Made by a program: the position numbers and the translations under genes. The notes under the pieces were generated by a model, which saw only the letters and a list, made by a program, of their open reading frames with translations, searched no databases and was not told the DNA's origin. Below are positions 7,569 to 16,340 of a stretch of 40,176 bases of DNA, piece after piece (the first letter of the stretch is position 1; every line of letters starts with the position of its first letter). Origin of the DNA: Flavobacterium psychrophilum (lineage in GTDB: Bacteria > Bacteroidota > Bacteroidia > Flavobacteriales > Flavobacteriaceae); assembly GCA_945861915.1 (NCBI GenBank), contig CAMAWK010000004.1, positions 1 to 40,176 on the forward strand. The letters run 5' to 3'.

Positions 7569-10500
7569 ATGGAAATAGTTGAATTCAAAGGAGAAAAATA
7601 TAATAAAATAGCCAATAACGATGCCATGCGCCCTTTTTTTATGAGTATCGTGAGTGATTCCAATCATTGGATGTTTATTTCAAGTAATGGAGGACTTTCA
7701 GCAGGAAGAAAAAATGCAGAATTTGCACTTTTTCCTTATTATACCGATGATAAAATTACTGAATTTGCGGATGTAACAGGCAGTAAAACTATTTTTCAAA
7801 TTCGTTTCGATGAGAAAGAATTGATTTGGGAACCTTTTTCTGAACGCTTTAACGACACCTATAATTTAACTAGAAATTTATATAAAAACTTATACGGTAA
7901 TAAAATCATTTTCGAAGAAATTCATAATGATTTGCAATTGACTTTCCGATACGAATGGAATTCTAGTAATCGTTTTGGTTTTATAAAAAAATCAGAAATA
8001 ATCAATAATTCAGGGGTTGATTATACTATTACGGTTTTAGATGGAATTCAAAACATTATGCCTCAAGGGGTGAGTAGCGATTTGCAAACCACCACTAGTA
8101 ATCTGGTAGATGCCTACAAGCGAAATGAATTACATCTCGAAAGTGGACTAGGAATTTTTGCCCTAAGTGCTATTATTGTTGATAAAGCCGAACCAAGTGA
8201 AGCGCTAAAAGCCAATGTAGTTTGGTCACTCGGAATGAAAAACCCAACCTATTTATTGTCCTCAAAACAACTTCCTGCTTTTAGAAATGGTAAAAAAGTA
8301 TCAAATGAAACAGATATAAAAGGCGAAAAAGGAGCTTATTTTATTTCTAACGAATTGTATTTGCCTAAAAATGCGTCTAAAGAGTGGAAAATTATTGCCA
8401 ATGTCAATCAAAATCAATCGCAAGTAATTGAGTTGTGCAATTCAATTAGTTTTGATTCTTCGCTTGATAGACAAATTCTAGAAGATGTAGCATTGGGACA
8501 ACAAAATTTAATAGCCTTAAATGCTTCGGCTGATGGATTGCAATTTACAGCCGATAAATTAATTGATACAAGACATTTTTCAAACGTGCTTTTTAACATC
8601 ATGCGAGGAGGGATTTTCGATGAGAATTATCAAATCGATAAAATAGATTTCTCACAGTATTTAGCTAAAGCCAATAGTGAAGTTTTTGAAAATAACGCCT
8701 CTTTTATTGAAAATTTACAACCTACATTTTCTTATATCCAATTGCTTGATTTAATGAAAAGTCTAGAAAATGCCGATTTAGAACGGTTATGTACAGAATA
8801 TTTACCGCTTAAATTCAGTCGCCGTCACGGAGACCCAAGCCGACCTTGGAATAAATTTTCTATCAATACCCGAAGTGAAGTTGATGGCTCTAAAATATTA
8901 GATTACGAAGGAAACTGGAGGGATATTTTTCAAAACTGGGAATCATTGGCTCATGCCTATCCAAATTTTATTGAGGGTATGATTCATAAATTTTTGAATG
9001 CATCTACATTCGATGGATACAATCCTTATAGAGTAACCAAAGGAGGTTTCGATTGGGAAGCTATCGAACCCGATAATCCTTGGTCATACATAGGCTATTG
9101 GGGCGATCATCAAATTATCTATTTATTGAAATTTTTAGAATTTAGCGAAAAGTATTATCCAGGAAAACTGAATTCGTATTTCGAAAAAGATTGTTTTGTG
9201 TATGCTGCCGTTCCTTATACCATAAAACCATATACAGCTATTTTAGAAAACCCAAAAGACACCATTGAATACAGTCACGATTGGGAGCACAAAATTATTG
9301 AAAGAAGAAAGGAAATAGGGGCTGATGGTGCTTTGTTAAGAGATAACAATAATGAAATTTATCATGTAAATTTCATCGAAAAAATACTGGCTACGGTTTT
9401 GGCAAAAATGTCAAACTTCATTCCCGAAGGTGGTATTTGGATGAACACCCAACGCCCAGAATGGAACGATGCTAATAATGCCTTGGTAGGAAATGGCGTA
9501 TCGATGGTAACGCTATGTTATTTGAGACGCTTTTTGAAAACTTTTCAGAAATTGATTGACGCTTCTGATTTAGAAACAATTAAAATTTCTAACGAAATGG
9601 TAGAATTCTATCACGAAGTAAGAGAATGTTTAGTCGAAAATCAGGATTTATTATCAGGAAACATTGATGATAAATCACGTAAAAATATTTTAGATCGATT
9701 AGGGAAAGCCGCTTCAGAATATCGTTTTCAAGTCTATAATAGTGGTTTTTGGGGCAAGAAAAGAACCCATTCTATGGCAGGTTTAAAAACATTTACCAAC
9801 GTTAGTTTGGCTTTTATAGAACATGCAATTGAGGCGAATCAAAGACCTGACAAATTGTTTCAAGCCTATAATTTAATGTCGGTTGAAAACGACGGAGTAG
9901 TTATTTCTAATTTGAGTGAAATGCTCGAAGGACAAGTGGCGGTTTTAAGTGCAGGGTATCTTACTGCAAATCAATCTTTAGAAATTATTGATGCCTTACG
10001 AAATAGTGCTTTGTATCGTCCGGATCAAAACAGCTACATTTTATATCCAAATAAGGATTTACCAAAATTTTTAGAGAAGAATACTATTCCTGCAGCAAGT
10101 ATCGAAAAATCGAACCTTTTGACACTTTTGTTGAGTCAACAAAATCATGCTATTTGTAATAAAGACTTAAAAGGCGGGTATCACTTTAATGGCAATTTTC
10201 ATAATGCCAATGATTTGAAAGAGTGCTTAGAACAACTCAAGAATCAAAAGGAGTATCATGATTTAGTTGAAAAAGAATCAGAACAAATTTTACAAATTTT
10301 TGAAGATGTTTTTAATCACAAAGCTTTTACAGGTCGTTCAGGAACATTTTTTGCTTTTGAAGGATTGGGTTCTATTTATTGGCACATGGTTTCTAAACTG
10401 CATTTAGCTGTGCTGGAAGTAATAGAAAAAGCACATCAAGATAACGCAGATAGTGAGGTTATTAAAGCCTTATCGGTTCATTATGATGAAATAGGAAAAG

Positions 10501-10967
10501 GAATTGGAGTTCATAAAACGCCTGAAGTGTATGGTGCTTTTCCAACCGATCCGTATTCGCATACTCCAATGCACAAAGGAGCGCAACAACCCGGAATGAC
10601 TGGGCAAGTAAAAGAAGATATTTTGACAAGAAAAGGCGAACTGGGAATTAAAGTTGAAGCGGGTCAATTGCTATTTCAACCGAGTTTACTCAATGAAAAT
10701 CAATTTTTAAAACAGGAAGAAACAGTTTCTTTTTTTGATTCGAATAATAATCCATTTTCAATCACATTGCCGGGAGGAAGTTTGGCTTTTACTATTTGCC
10801 AAGTGCCAATCGTATACATGAAATCAGATAAAAATCAAATAGAAGTGAAATATAGTAACAATGCTATTGAGACTATTTCGTCTTCTAGTTTGAGTTATGA
10901 ATTGAGTCAAAAAATATTTCAACGAACTGGCGAAATTGCTCAAGTAACTGTTGCAGTAACTCTATAA
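7569..10967 (+). CDS. Probable beta-1,3-oligoglucan phosphorylase (GH149/GH94-like)
   Basis: The protein has 1132 residues and no signal peptide, hence cytoplasmic. It opens with a beta-sandwich sugar-binding region typical of clan GH-Q phosphorylases ('MFISSNGGLSAGRKNAEF'). A helical (alpha/alpha)6 core follows, with 'RRHGDPSRPWN' at 418-428 and 'YIGYWGDHQIIYLLKFLE' around D513, the probable catalytic acid. Later 'GRSGTFFAFEGLG' and 'PYSHTPMHKGAQQPGMTGQVKEDIL' could form the phosphate site. The length and these motifs fit GH149 beta-1,3-oligoglucan phosphorylases best, with GH161 or GH94 as alternatives. Such an enzyme would release glucose-1-phosphate from imported laminari-oligosaccharides. 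The gene lies 3 bases before a GH17 lipoprotein gene, which supports translational coupling. Family placement comes from remembered motifs, not a search. Confidence 0.6.
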   Translation: MEIVEFKGEKYNKIANNDAMRPFFMSIVSDSNHWMFISSNGGLSAGRKNAEFALFPYYTDDKITEFADVTGSKTIFQIRFDEKELIWEPFSERFNDTYNLTRNLYKNLYGNKIIFEEIHNDLQLTFRYEWNSSNRFGFIKKSEIINNSGVDYTITVLDGIQNIMPQGVSSDLQTTTSNLVDAYKRNELHLESGLGIFALSAIIVDKAEPSEALKANVVWSLGMKNPTYLLSSKQLPAFRNGKKVSNETDIKGEKGAYFISNELYLPKNASKEWKIIANVNQNQSQVIELCNSISFDSSLDRQILEDVALGQQNLIALNASADGLQFTADKLIDTRHFSNVLFNIMRGGIFDENYQIDKIDFSQYLAKANSEVFENNASFIENLQPTFSYIQLLDLMKSLENADLERLCTEYLPLKFSRRHGDPSRPWNKFSINTRSEVDGSKILDYEGNWRDIFQNWESLAHAYPNFIEGMIHKFLNASTFDGYNPYRVTKGGFDWEAIEPDNPWSYIGYWGDHQIIYLLKFLEFSEKYYPGKLNSYFEKDCFVYAAVPYTIKPYTAILENPKDTIEYSHDWEHKIIERRKEIGADGALLRDNNNEIYHVNFIEKILATVLAKMSNFIPEGGIWMNTQRPEWNDANNALVGNGVSMVTLCYLRRFLKTFQKLIDASDLETIKISNEMVEFYHEVRECLVENQDLLSGNIDDKSRKNILDRLGKAASEYRFQVYNSGFWGKKRTHSMAGLKTFTNVSLAFIEHAIEANQRPDKLFQAYNLMSVENDGVVISNLSEMLEGQVAVLSAGYLTANQSLEIIDALRNSALYRPDQNSYILYPNKDLPKFLEKNTIPAASIEKSNLLTLLLSQQNHAICNKDLKGGYHFNGNFHNANDLKECLEQLKNQKEYHDLVEKESEQILQIFEDVFNHKAFTGRSGTFFAFEGLGSIYWHMVSKLHLAVLEVIEKAHQDNADSEVIKALSVHYDEIGKGIGVHKTPEVYGAFPTDPYSHTPMHKGAQQPGMTGQVKEDILTRKGELGIKVEAGQLLFQPSLLNENQFLKQEETVSFFDSNNNPFSITLPGGSLAFTICQVPIVYMKSDKNQIEVKYSNNAIETISSSSLSYELSQKIFQRTGEIAQVTVAVTL

Positions 10968-10970
10968 AAA

Positions 10971-12230
10971 ATGAATAAAATAATTGTTATATCGCTTCTG
11001 TCAGTCATAACATTATTTTCATGTAGTAAAAAATATATGAATTCAAAACAAACTGTTGAAATCACAGCCAAAGAGTTACTAGGAAACTCAAAATACCAAG
11101 CCATCAGTTACGGTGGTTACCGAACTAAAACAAGAGATGTTGTACCAACGATTGCTCAGATAAAAGAAGATTTGAAAATTCTTTCAGCAATGAATATAAA
11201 GTTGATTAGAACGTATAATGTGCATCACGAGGAAATTCATCATCTTCTAAAAGCCATTACCGAATTAAAAAAAGAGGATTCTAGTTTCGAGATGTATATT
11301 ATGCTGGGTGCTTGGATTGATTGTAAGAATGCTTGGACAGATCAAACGCCAGTTCATCACGAAGAAAGCGATAGAAATGCAGTTGAAATCGCCGAAGCAG
11401 TAAAATTAACGAATGAATATCCAGAAATTATAAAAATAATTGCTGTTGGAAATGAAGCCATGGTCAAATGGGCAGCCAGTTATTATGTAACGCCTAATAT
11501 TATTTTAAAATGGGTCAATCATTTGCAAAACCTAAAGACGGAGGGTAAATTAAATAAAAATATTTGGATAACCAGTTCAGATAATTTTGCTTCCTGGGGC
11601 GGGGGAGAAGCCGAATATCATGTCGAGGATTTAAACCAATTAATCAAAGCAGTCGATTACATTTCGATGCACACCTACCCAATGCACGATACGCATTATC
11701 ATCCAGTTTTTTGGGGTGTAATACCAAGCGAGGAATCCTTGTCTGAGAAAGAAAAAATAGATTTGGCGATGGAAAGAGCCAAGGATTATGCTATTTCCCA
11801 ATACAAAAGTGTAGTAACTTATATGAAATCGTTGGGTGTGCAAAAACCCGTTCACGTTGGCGAAACTGGTTGGGCAACGATGTGTAACGATTATTACGGA
11901 AATTCAGGTTCTAAAGCGACTGACGAGTATAAATCGGCGGTGTATTATAAACTCATGCGCGATTGGACGAACAAAGAAGGAATATCGCTGTTTCATTTTG
12001 AAGCTTTTGACGAACAATGGAAAGATAGTGGCAACGCATTGGGTTCAGAGAATCATTTTGGCTTGATTAATTTACAATCTCAAGCCAAATATGCACTTTG
12101 GGATTTGGTTGATCAAGGTGTTTTTAAAGGGGTAACTCGTGACGGAAAACCTATTACAAAAACCTATAACGGAAGCGAAAAAGCTTTGTGGTTAGATGTA
12201 AAAATCCCAGCTCAATTGATTAAAAATTAA
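10971..12230 (+). CDS. GH17 beta-1,3-glucanase-like lipoprotein
   Basis: This is a 419-residue lipoprotein. Lipobox TLFSC gives Cys18, followed by SKK; the basic residues suggest periplasmic rather than surface orientation. Residues about 40-400 form a GH17 (beta/alpha)8 barrel. It has 'YGGYR', 'IKLIRTYNV', acid/base E162 in VGNEA, 'YISMHTYPM' and nucleophile E298 in VGETGWA. GH17 members act on beta-1,3-glucans as glucanases or transglycosylases. It starts 3 bases after the phosphorylase stop. It is clearly more distant from the two other GH17 domains in this window (13983 and 16341) than those are from each other. Probable role: trimming of beta-1,3-oligosaccharides in the periplasm. Family call strong; exact mode (endo, exo, transferase) unknown. 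Confidence 0.85.
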   Translation: MNKIIVISLLSVITLFSCSKKYMNSKQTVEITAKELLGNSKYQAISYGGYRTKTRDVVPTIAQIKEDLKILSAMNIKLIRTYNVHHEEIHHLLKAITELKKEDSSFEMYIMLGAWIDCKNAWTDQTPVHHEESDRNAVEIAEAVKLTNEYPEIIKIIAVGNEAMVKWAASYYVTPNIILKWVNHLQNLKTEGKLNKNIWITSSDNFASWGGGEAEYHVEDLNQLIKAVDYISMHTYPMHDTHYHPVFWGVIPSEESLSEKEKIDLAMERAKDYAISQYKSVVTYMKSLGVQKPVHVGETGWATMCNDYYGNSGSKATDEYKSAVYYKLMRDWTNKEGISLFHFEAFDEQWKDSGNALGSENHFGLINLQSQAKYALWDLVDQGVFKGVTRDGKPITKTYNGSEKALWLDVKIPAQLIKN

Positions 12231-12264
12231 TGTAACCTTCGTTTACAAGTACAAAATAAAATTT

Positions 12265-12403
12265 GGGACACGGATGAGACAGATTGAGACGGATTTTCAC
12301 AAATTTTTTAAAGAAATATCTGAAAATGTTTATAATCAGTGAAAATCTGTTTAATCCGTTTAATCTGTGGCCTATTTTTTCAGTTTTAGTCCGCAAAGCG
12401 GAC
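12265..12403. repeat. Imperfect long palindrome built of ATCYGT-type units plus small hairpin
   Basis: The left arm (12265-12300) and right arm (12339-12372) are inverted copies of about 35 bases, differing mostly by G/A transitions and one bulge, around a 38-base AT-rich loop. Each arm is made of three tandem 9-11-base units (GGATGAGACA, GATTGAGACG / ATCTGTTTA, ATCCGTTTA). A T-run follows the right arm, and a 6-bp hairpin GTCCGCAAAGCGGAC sits at 12389-12403. The element fills the gap between the GH17 and GH30 genes and differs in base composition from its surroundings. From memory, similar ATCCGTTTAATCTGTG-like modules are dispersed in Bacteroidota genomes, so it is probably a mobile or REP-like intergenic repeat; it may also terminate transcription. 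Confidence 0.7.
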
Positions 12404-12423
12404 GAAATACAATTAATTTCAAA

Positions 12424-13929
12424 ATGAAAATTTTTAAAACCTATATTTCTACAATTTCAATCTTATTTATAAGTATGGCATTCACATTGAATAGTTGTAA
12501 AGTTTCGCAAGAACTCAAGGCAACAGTCTATGAAACATCCGAGAAAGGACACTCATTAACTAAAATAACTTCTTTTTCAAAAAGCGATAATACAATTGCC
12601 ATCACTTTAAACCCAGAAGAAAAATTCCAAACAATAACTGGTTTCGGTGGTTCTTTTACAGAGGCTTCGGCTCATTTGGTAAATAAGTTAGGTGTAGAAA
12701 ATCGAAAAAAAGTAATGGATGCCTATTTCAGTGAAGAAGGTGCCAATTATTCGCTGACAAGAACTCATATTGCTTCTTGTGATTTTTCATTGAGTAATTA
12801 TACGTATGCCAAAGTGGAAAACGATTTGCAAATGGAACATTTCACTATCGAAGATGATACATCCGATTTGATTCCGATGATTTTGGATGCTAAAAAAATC
12901 TCTAAAGAGGGTTTTAACATCATTGCTTCGCCTTGGACTTGTCCGCCTTGGATGAAAGACAACAAGAGTTATATTGGAGGGAAATTGTTACCACAATATA
13001 ATGATGCTTTTGCATTGTATTTTTCAAAATATTTGGATGCCTATAAAAAAGTAGGAATTAATATTTGGGGAGTTACCGTCATAAATGAGCCACATGGAAA
13101 CGGAAATAATTGGGAAAGCACCCTTTTTTCGCCAAAAGAAATGACTGACTTTGTTCAAAATCATTTGGGTCCAAAATTAGAGAATGATGGTTGGTCGTCT
13201 GTAAAAATTTTAGGATATGACCAAAATAGAGCTGGAATAAAAGAATGGGCAGATGAAATGTACAAAGACGAAAACACGTCTAAATATTATGACGGAATGG
13301 CTGTGCATTGGTATGAAAGTACCTATGAAGTTTTTCCGAAGGATTTGCAATATGCACATCAAAAGGCACCCAACAAACATTTAATTGAAACCGAAGGTTG
13401 TATCGATTCTGAAATTCCGCATTGGAAAGACGATAGTTGGTATTGGCAAAAAGAAGCTACAGATTGGGGTTGGGATTGGGCTAGTGAAAAAGAAAAATAT
13501 TTACATCCCAAATATGCGCCTGTTAATCGCTATGCCAACGATATTATTGGTTGTTTGAACAATTGGGTTGATGGTTGGGTCGATTGGAACATGGTTTTAG
13601 ACAAACAAGGAGGTCCGAATTGGTTCAAAAACTGGTGTGTAGCACCCGTAATTGTTGATGTCGAAAAAGAGGATGTTTATTTTACACCGCTGTATTATGT
13701 TATGGCTCATTTTAGCAAATTCATGCGACCTGGTGCGGTTAAAATTGGCTGTACGATTAATTCTAGCGAATTAGTTTCAACAGCTGTTCAAAATCCAAAT
13801 GGAAGTATTGCTGTAGCTATTTTTAATCCAACTTCAGAAAAACAGAATCTAGCATTACAATTAAGGGATAAAATAAAAAATATTGAAATCAGTGCCAAAG
13901 CATTGCAAACAGTAGTAATCGAACCATAA
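12424..13929 (+). CDS. GH30 glycosidase lipoprotein (probable beta-1,6-glucanase)
   Basis: I chose the ATG at 12424 (501 residues) because it gives a proper lipoprotein signal with lipobox TLNSC (Cys25). The in-frame ATG at 12367 would translate part of the palindromic repeat. Residues about 55-420 form the GH30 barrel. They include 'ITGFGGSFTEA', 'SPWTCPPWMKDN', acid/base E222 in VINEP and nucleophile E324 in IETEGC; 'WVDGWVDWNMVL' lies near the end of the barrel. A C-terminal beta-sandwich (about 425-501) is typical of GH30 subfamilies 1-3. Known members include beta-1,6-glucanases and beta-glucosylceramidases; among GH16 and GH17 neighbours a beta-1,6-glucanase that removes laminarin or fungal-glucan branches is the likeliest. 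It is preceded by the palindromic repeat and followed by the transporter-GH17 gene. Confidence 0.85.
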   Translation: MKIFKTYISTISILFISMAFTLNSCKVSQELKATVYETSEKGHSLTKITSFSKSDNTIAITLNPEEKFQTITGFGGSFTEASAHLVNKLGVENRKKVMDAYFSEEGANYSLTRTHIASCDFSLSNYTYAKVENDLQMEHFTIEDDTSDLIPMILDAKKISKEGFNIIASPWTCPPWMKDNKSYIGGKLLPQYNDAFALYFSKYLDAYKKVGINIWGVTVINEPHGNGNNWESTLFSPKEMTDFVQNHLGPKLENDGWSSVKILGYDQNRAGIKEWADEMYKDENTSKYYDGMAVHWYESTYEVFPKDLQYAHQKAPNKHLIETEGCIDSEIPHWKDDSWYWQKEATDWGWDWASEKEKYLHPKYAPVNRYANDIIGCLNNWVDGWVDWNMVLDKQGGPNWFKNWCVAPVIVDVEKEDVYFTPLYYVMAHFSKFMRPGAVKIGCTINSSELVSTAVQNPNGSIAVAIFNPTSEKQNLALQLRDKIKNIEISAKALQTVVIEP

Positions 13930-13982
13930 ACAATACACTTTCTATTAAAAATATAATTAACCATTTAAATTAACCACAAATT

Positions 13983-16328
13983 ATGTCAAATCACAACTCT
14001 AACTCAAATATGAAAGTTCCAATGGGGCAAAAAATAGCCTTTGGATTAGGAATGTTAGCGAACCAAATGTTTCCTGCAATGATTGGTATTTTTACTGTTG
14101 TATTAGTAGAAAAACTTGGATTTAGCGGATTGCTACTTGGGTTAACCTATTTTATTCCAAAGTTTTATGATGCTTTATTCGATCTTATCATGGGTTATGT
14201 AAGTGATAATACAAAGTCGAAATGGGGCAGACGCCGACAATATGTATTAGCAGGTGCTATAATTTTAGGAATTTCATTTGCATTAATGTGGCAATTGTAT
14301 GTAGAGAATGGTGTCACTTACAATTTTTGGTACTTTTTGGTTATTTCTTTGATTTTTTATTCGGGTCTTACCATATTTAGCATTCCTTACGTTGCTATGG
14401 GGTATGAAATGAGTGATGATTTTCATGAGCGGACCAATATTATGGCTACCTCCCAACTTATTGGTCAGCTAGCATGGGTTGTTGCACCTTGGTTTTGGGT
14501 TCTCATGGCAGATCAATCCTTGTTTTCTTCTAGTGATTTAGCTGTTAGAACTTTATCTGTATATGTTGCTATTGGCTGTACCATTTTAGCGGCTATTCCA
14601 GCCTTTTTTATTCCAAGTAAATCTACTCTAAACGAAAACTATAGCCCAATTGATTTTAAAGGAATCCTAGGTAGTTTTGGAGAAATTAAAGAAGGATTGA
14701 AAGCTTCAATTGAAATCAAGCCTTTCAGAAAAATTTGTATCGCCACTTTCTTAATTTTTAATGCTTTTCAAACAACAGCTGGCTTTTCCTACTTCATTAT
14801 CAAATATTATTTGTTCAAAGGAAATGAAGATGGGTTTGGATTATGGCCCACATTATTTGGATGTGTAGGAGCAATTATCACCACTGTTGTTGTAATTCCT
14901 ATAGTTGCAAGAATGTCAAAAGTTATGGGTAAAAAGAAAGCATTTTTGGTTTCTCAAGGTATTTCCATAATAGGATACATTTTGCTTTTTTTACTTTTTG
15001 TTCCAGGAAAACCTTATTTGTTTCTTTTTGCGCTCCCATTCTTTTCATTTGGTATCGGAAGTCTCTTTACCTTGATGATGTCCATGACATCTGATGTGAT
15101 TGATATAGATGAATTAAATACAGGCAAAAGAAGAGAAGGAAGTTTAGGTGCTATTTATTGGTGGATGGTAAAATTTGGAACTGCTGTAGCAGGATTATTA
15201 AGCGGTTTAATTCTTTCTTTGGTTGCTTTTCAGTCCAATGCAAGTACACAAACAGATGAAACCATGTTTTGGTTACGGATTTTCTTTGTAGGAATTCCAA
15301 TTATAGGTACTTTGACAGCTATTTGGGCAATGAAAGATTATGATATTGATGAATCAAAAGCATTAGAAGTAAGAGACCAAATTAACAAACGAAAAGGACT
15401 TGGGAAAGTGCAATCGTCTGCCTATCTCTCAGGAAAATTATTGTCGTTATTAAAAAGAGATTCTATAAATACCATTCTTGGTAATGATTTAAGTTCAAAA
15501 ACAGAAGCCGAATTGAAAGCTGATTTTTCGGACACTTTAAATAATGGTATTCATGGTTTGTGTTTTAGTCCTTATTTGGAAGGTCAAAATGCAGAGGATT
15601 CAGTATCAGCCAATCAAATAAAGAAGCGATTGGATATTATAACACCTAACACTAAATGGATTCGTTCTTTTTCTTGTACGCAAGGAAACGAAATGATACC
15701 TGGAATTGCTCGTCAAAACGGACTAAAAACAGTAGTAGGAGCTTGGATTAGCGATGATTTAGAAAGAAATGAAAAAGAAATTGAATCGCTAATTGCTTTA
15801 GGAAAAGCTGGTTTGGTGGATGTGGCTGCCGTTGGAAACGAAGTCTTGCACCGTCAGGAAATTTCAGAACAGCAAATTATAGGCTATTTAAAAAGAGTAA
15901 AAGAAGCATTGCCTTCCACTACTGTGGGTTATGTTGACGCTTATTATCAGTTTTTAGACAGGCCTAATTTAGTGGCAAATTGCGATGCCCTGTTGGTTAA
16001 TTTTTATCCATTTTGGGAAGGAGCAAACAATGATTTTTCGGTTTCTTATTTGCAAAATATGTTTGAAATAACCCAAAATGTTGCTAATGGCAAAAAAATA
16101 ATAATTACTGAAACAGGTTGGCCAAATAAAGGAGAATCGGTTCAGGAAGCCATTCCGTCAGAACTGAATGCGATGAAATATTTTATTGCTTCGCAAGAGT
16201 GGGCTAAAAATAACAACCTAGAAATATTTCATTTCTCGTCTTTTGATGAATCTTGGAAAGCCAAACAAGAAGGAACAGTAGGAACTGCTTGGGGAATTTG
16301 GGATAAGAACGAAAAATTAAAATATTAA
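13983..16328 (+). CDS. GPH-family sugar transporter fused to a C-terminal GH17 domain
   Basis: The protein has 781 residues. Residues about 15-455 are a 12-helix transporter of the glycoside-pentoside-hexuronide (GPH) group of the MFS. They carry the loop signature 'DALFDLIMGYVSDNTKSKWGRRR' (D63, D67, D75, RRR 83-85) and 'RREGSLGAIYWW'. A linker of about 40 charged residues follows. Residues about 505-781 then form a full GH17 domain with acid/base E620 in VGNEV and nucleophile E710 in ITETGWP. Both ends of GPH carriers face the cytosol, so the hydrolase should sit at the inner mouth of the transporter. No stop or frameshift separates the two parts, and the codon flow is continuous. It probably imports beta-glucan oligosaccharides and cleaves them on entry. 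The next gene encodes a stand-alone close copy of its GH17 part. Confidence 0.85.
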   Translation: MSNHNSNSNMKVPMGQKIAFGLGMLANQMFPAMIGIFTVVLVEKLGFSGLLLGLTYFIPKFYDALFDLIMGYVSDNTKSKWGRRRQYVLAGAIILGISFALMWQLYVENGVTYNFWYFLVISLIFYSGLTIFSIPYVAMGYEMSDDFHERTNIMATSQLIGQLAWVVAPWFWVLMADQSLFSSSDLAVRTLSVYVAIGCTILAAIPAFFIPSKSTLNENYSPIDFKGILGSFGEIKEGLKASIEIKPFRKICIATFLIFNAFQTTAGFSYFIIKYYLFKGNEDGFGLWPTLFGCVGAIITTVVVIPIVARMSKVMGKKKAFLVSQGISIIGYILLFLLFVPGKPYLFLFALPFFSFGIGSLFTLMMSMTSDVIDIDELNTGKRREGSLGAIYWWMVKFGTAVAGLLSGLILSLVAFQSNASTQTDETMFWLRIFFVGIPIIGTLTAIWAMKDYDIDESKALEVRDQINKRKGLGKVQSSAYLSGKLLSLLKRDSINTILGNDLSSKTEAELKADFSDTLNNGIHGLCFSPYLEGQNAEDSVSANQIKKRLDIITPNTKWIRSFSCTQGNEMIPGIARQNGLKTVVGAWISDDLERNEKEIESLIALGKAGLVDVAAVGNEVLHRQEISEQQIIGYLKRVKEALPSTTVGYVDAYYQFLDRPNLVANCDALLVNFYPFWEGANNDFSVSYLQNMFEITQNVANGKKIIITETGWPNKGESVQEAIPSELNAMKYFIASQEWAKNNNLEIFHFSSFDESWKAKQEGTVGTAWGIWDKNEKLKY

Positions 16329-16340
16329 AAATTAGAAATC

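Noticed and set aside
12367-12423. N-terminal extension of the GH30 gene from the ATG at 12367
   Set aside because: It would translate through the palindromic repeat and small hairpin and would hide the lipoprotein signal that starts at 12424.
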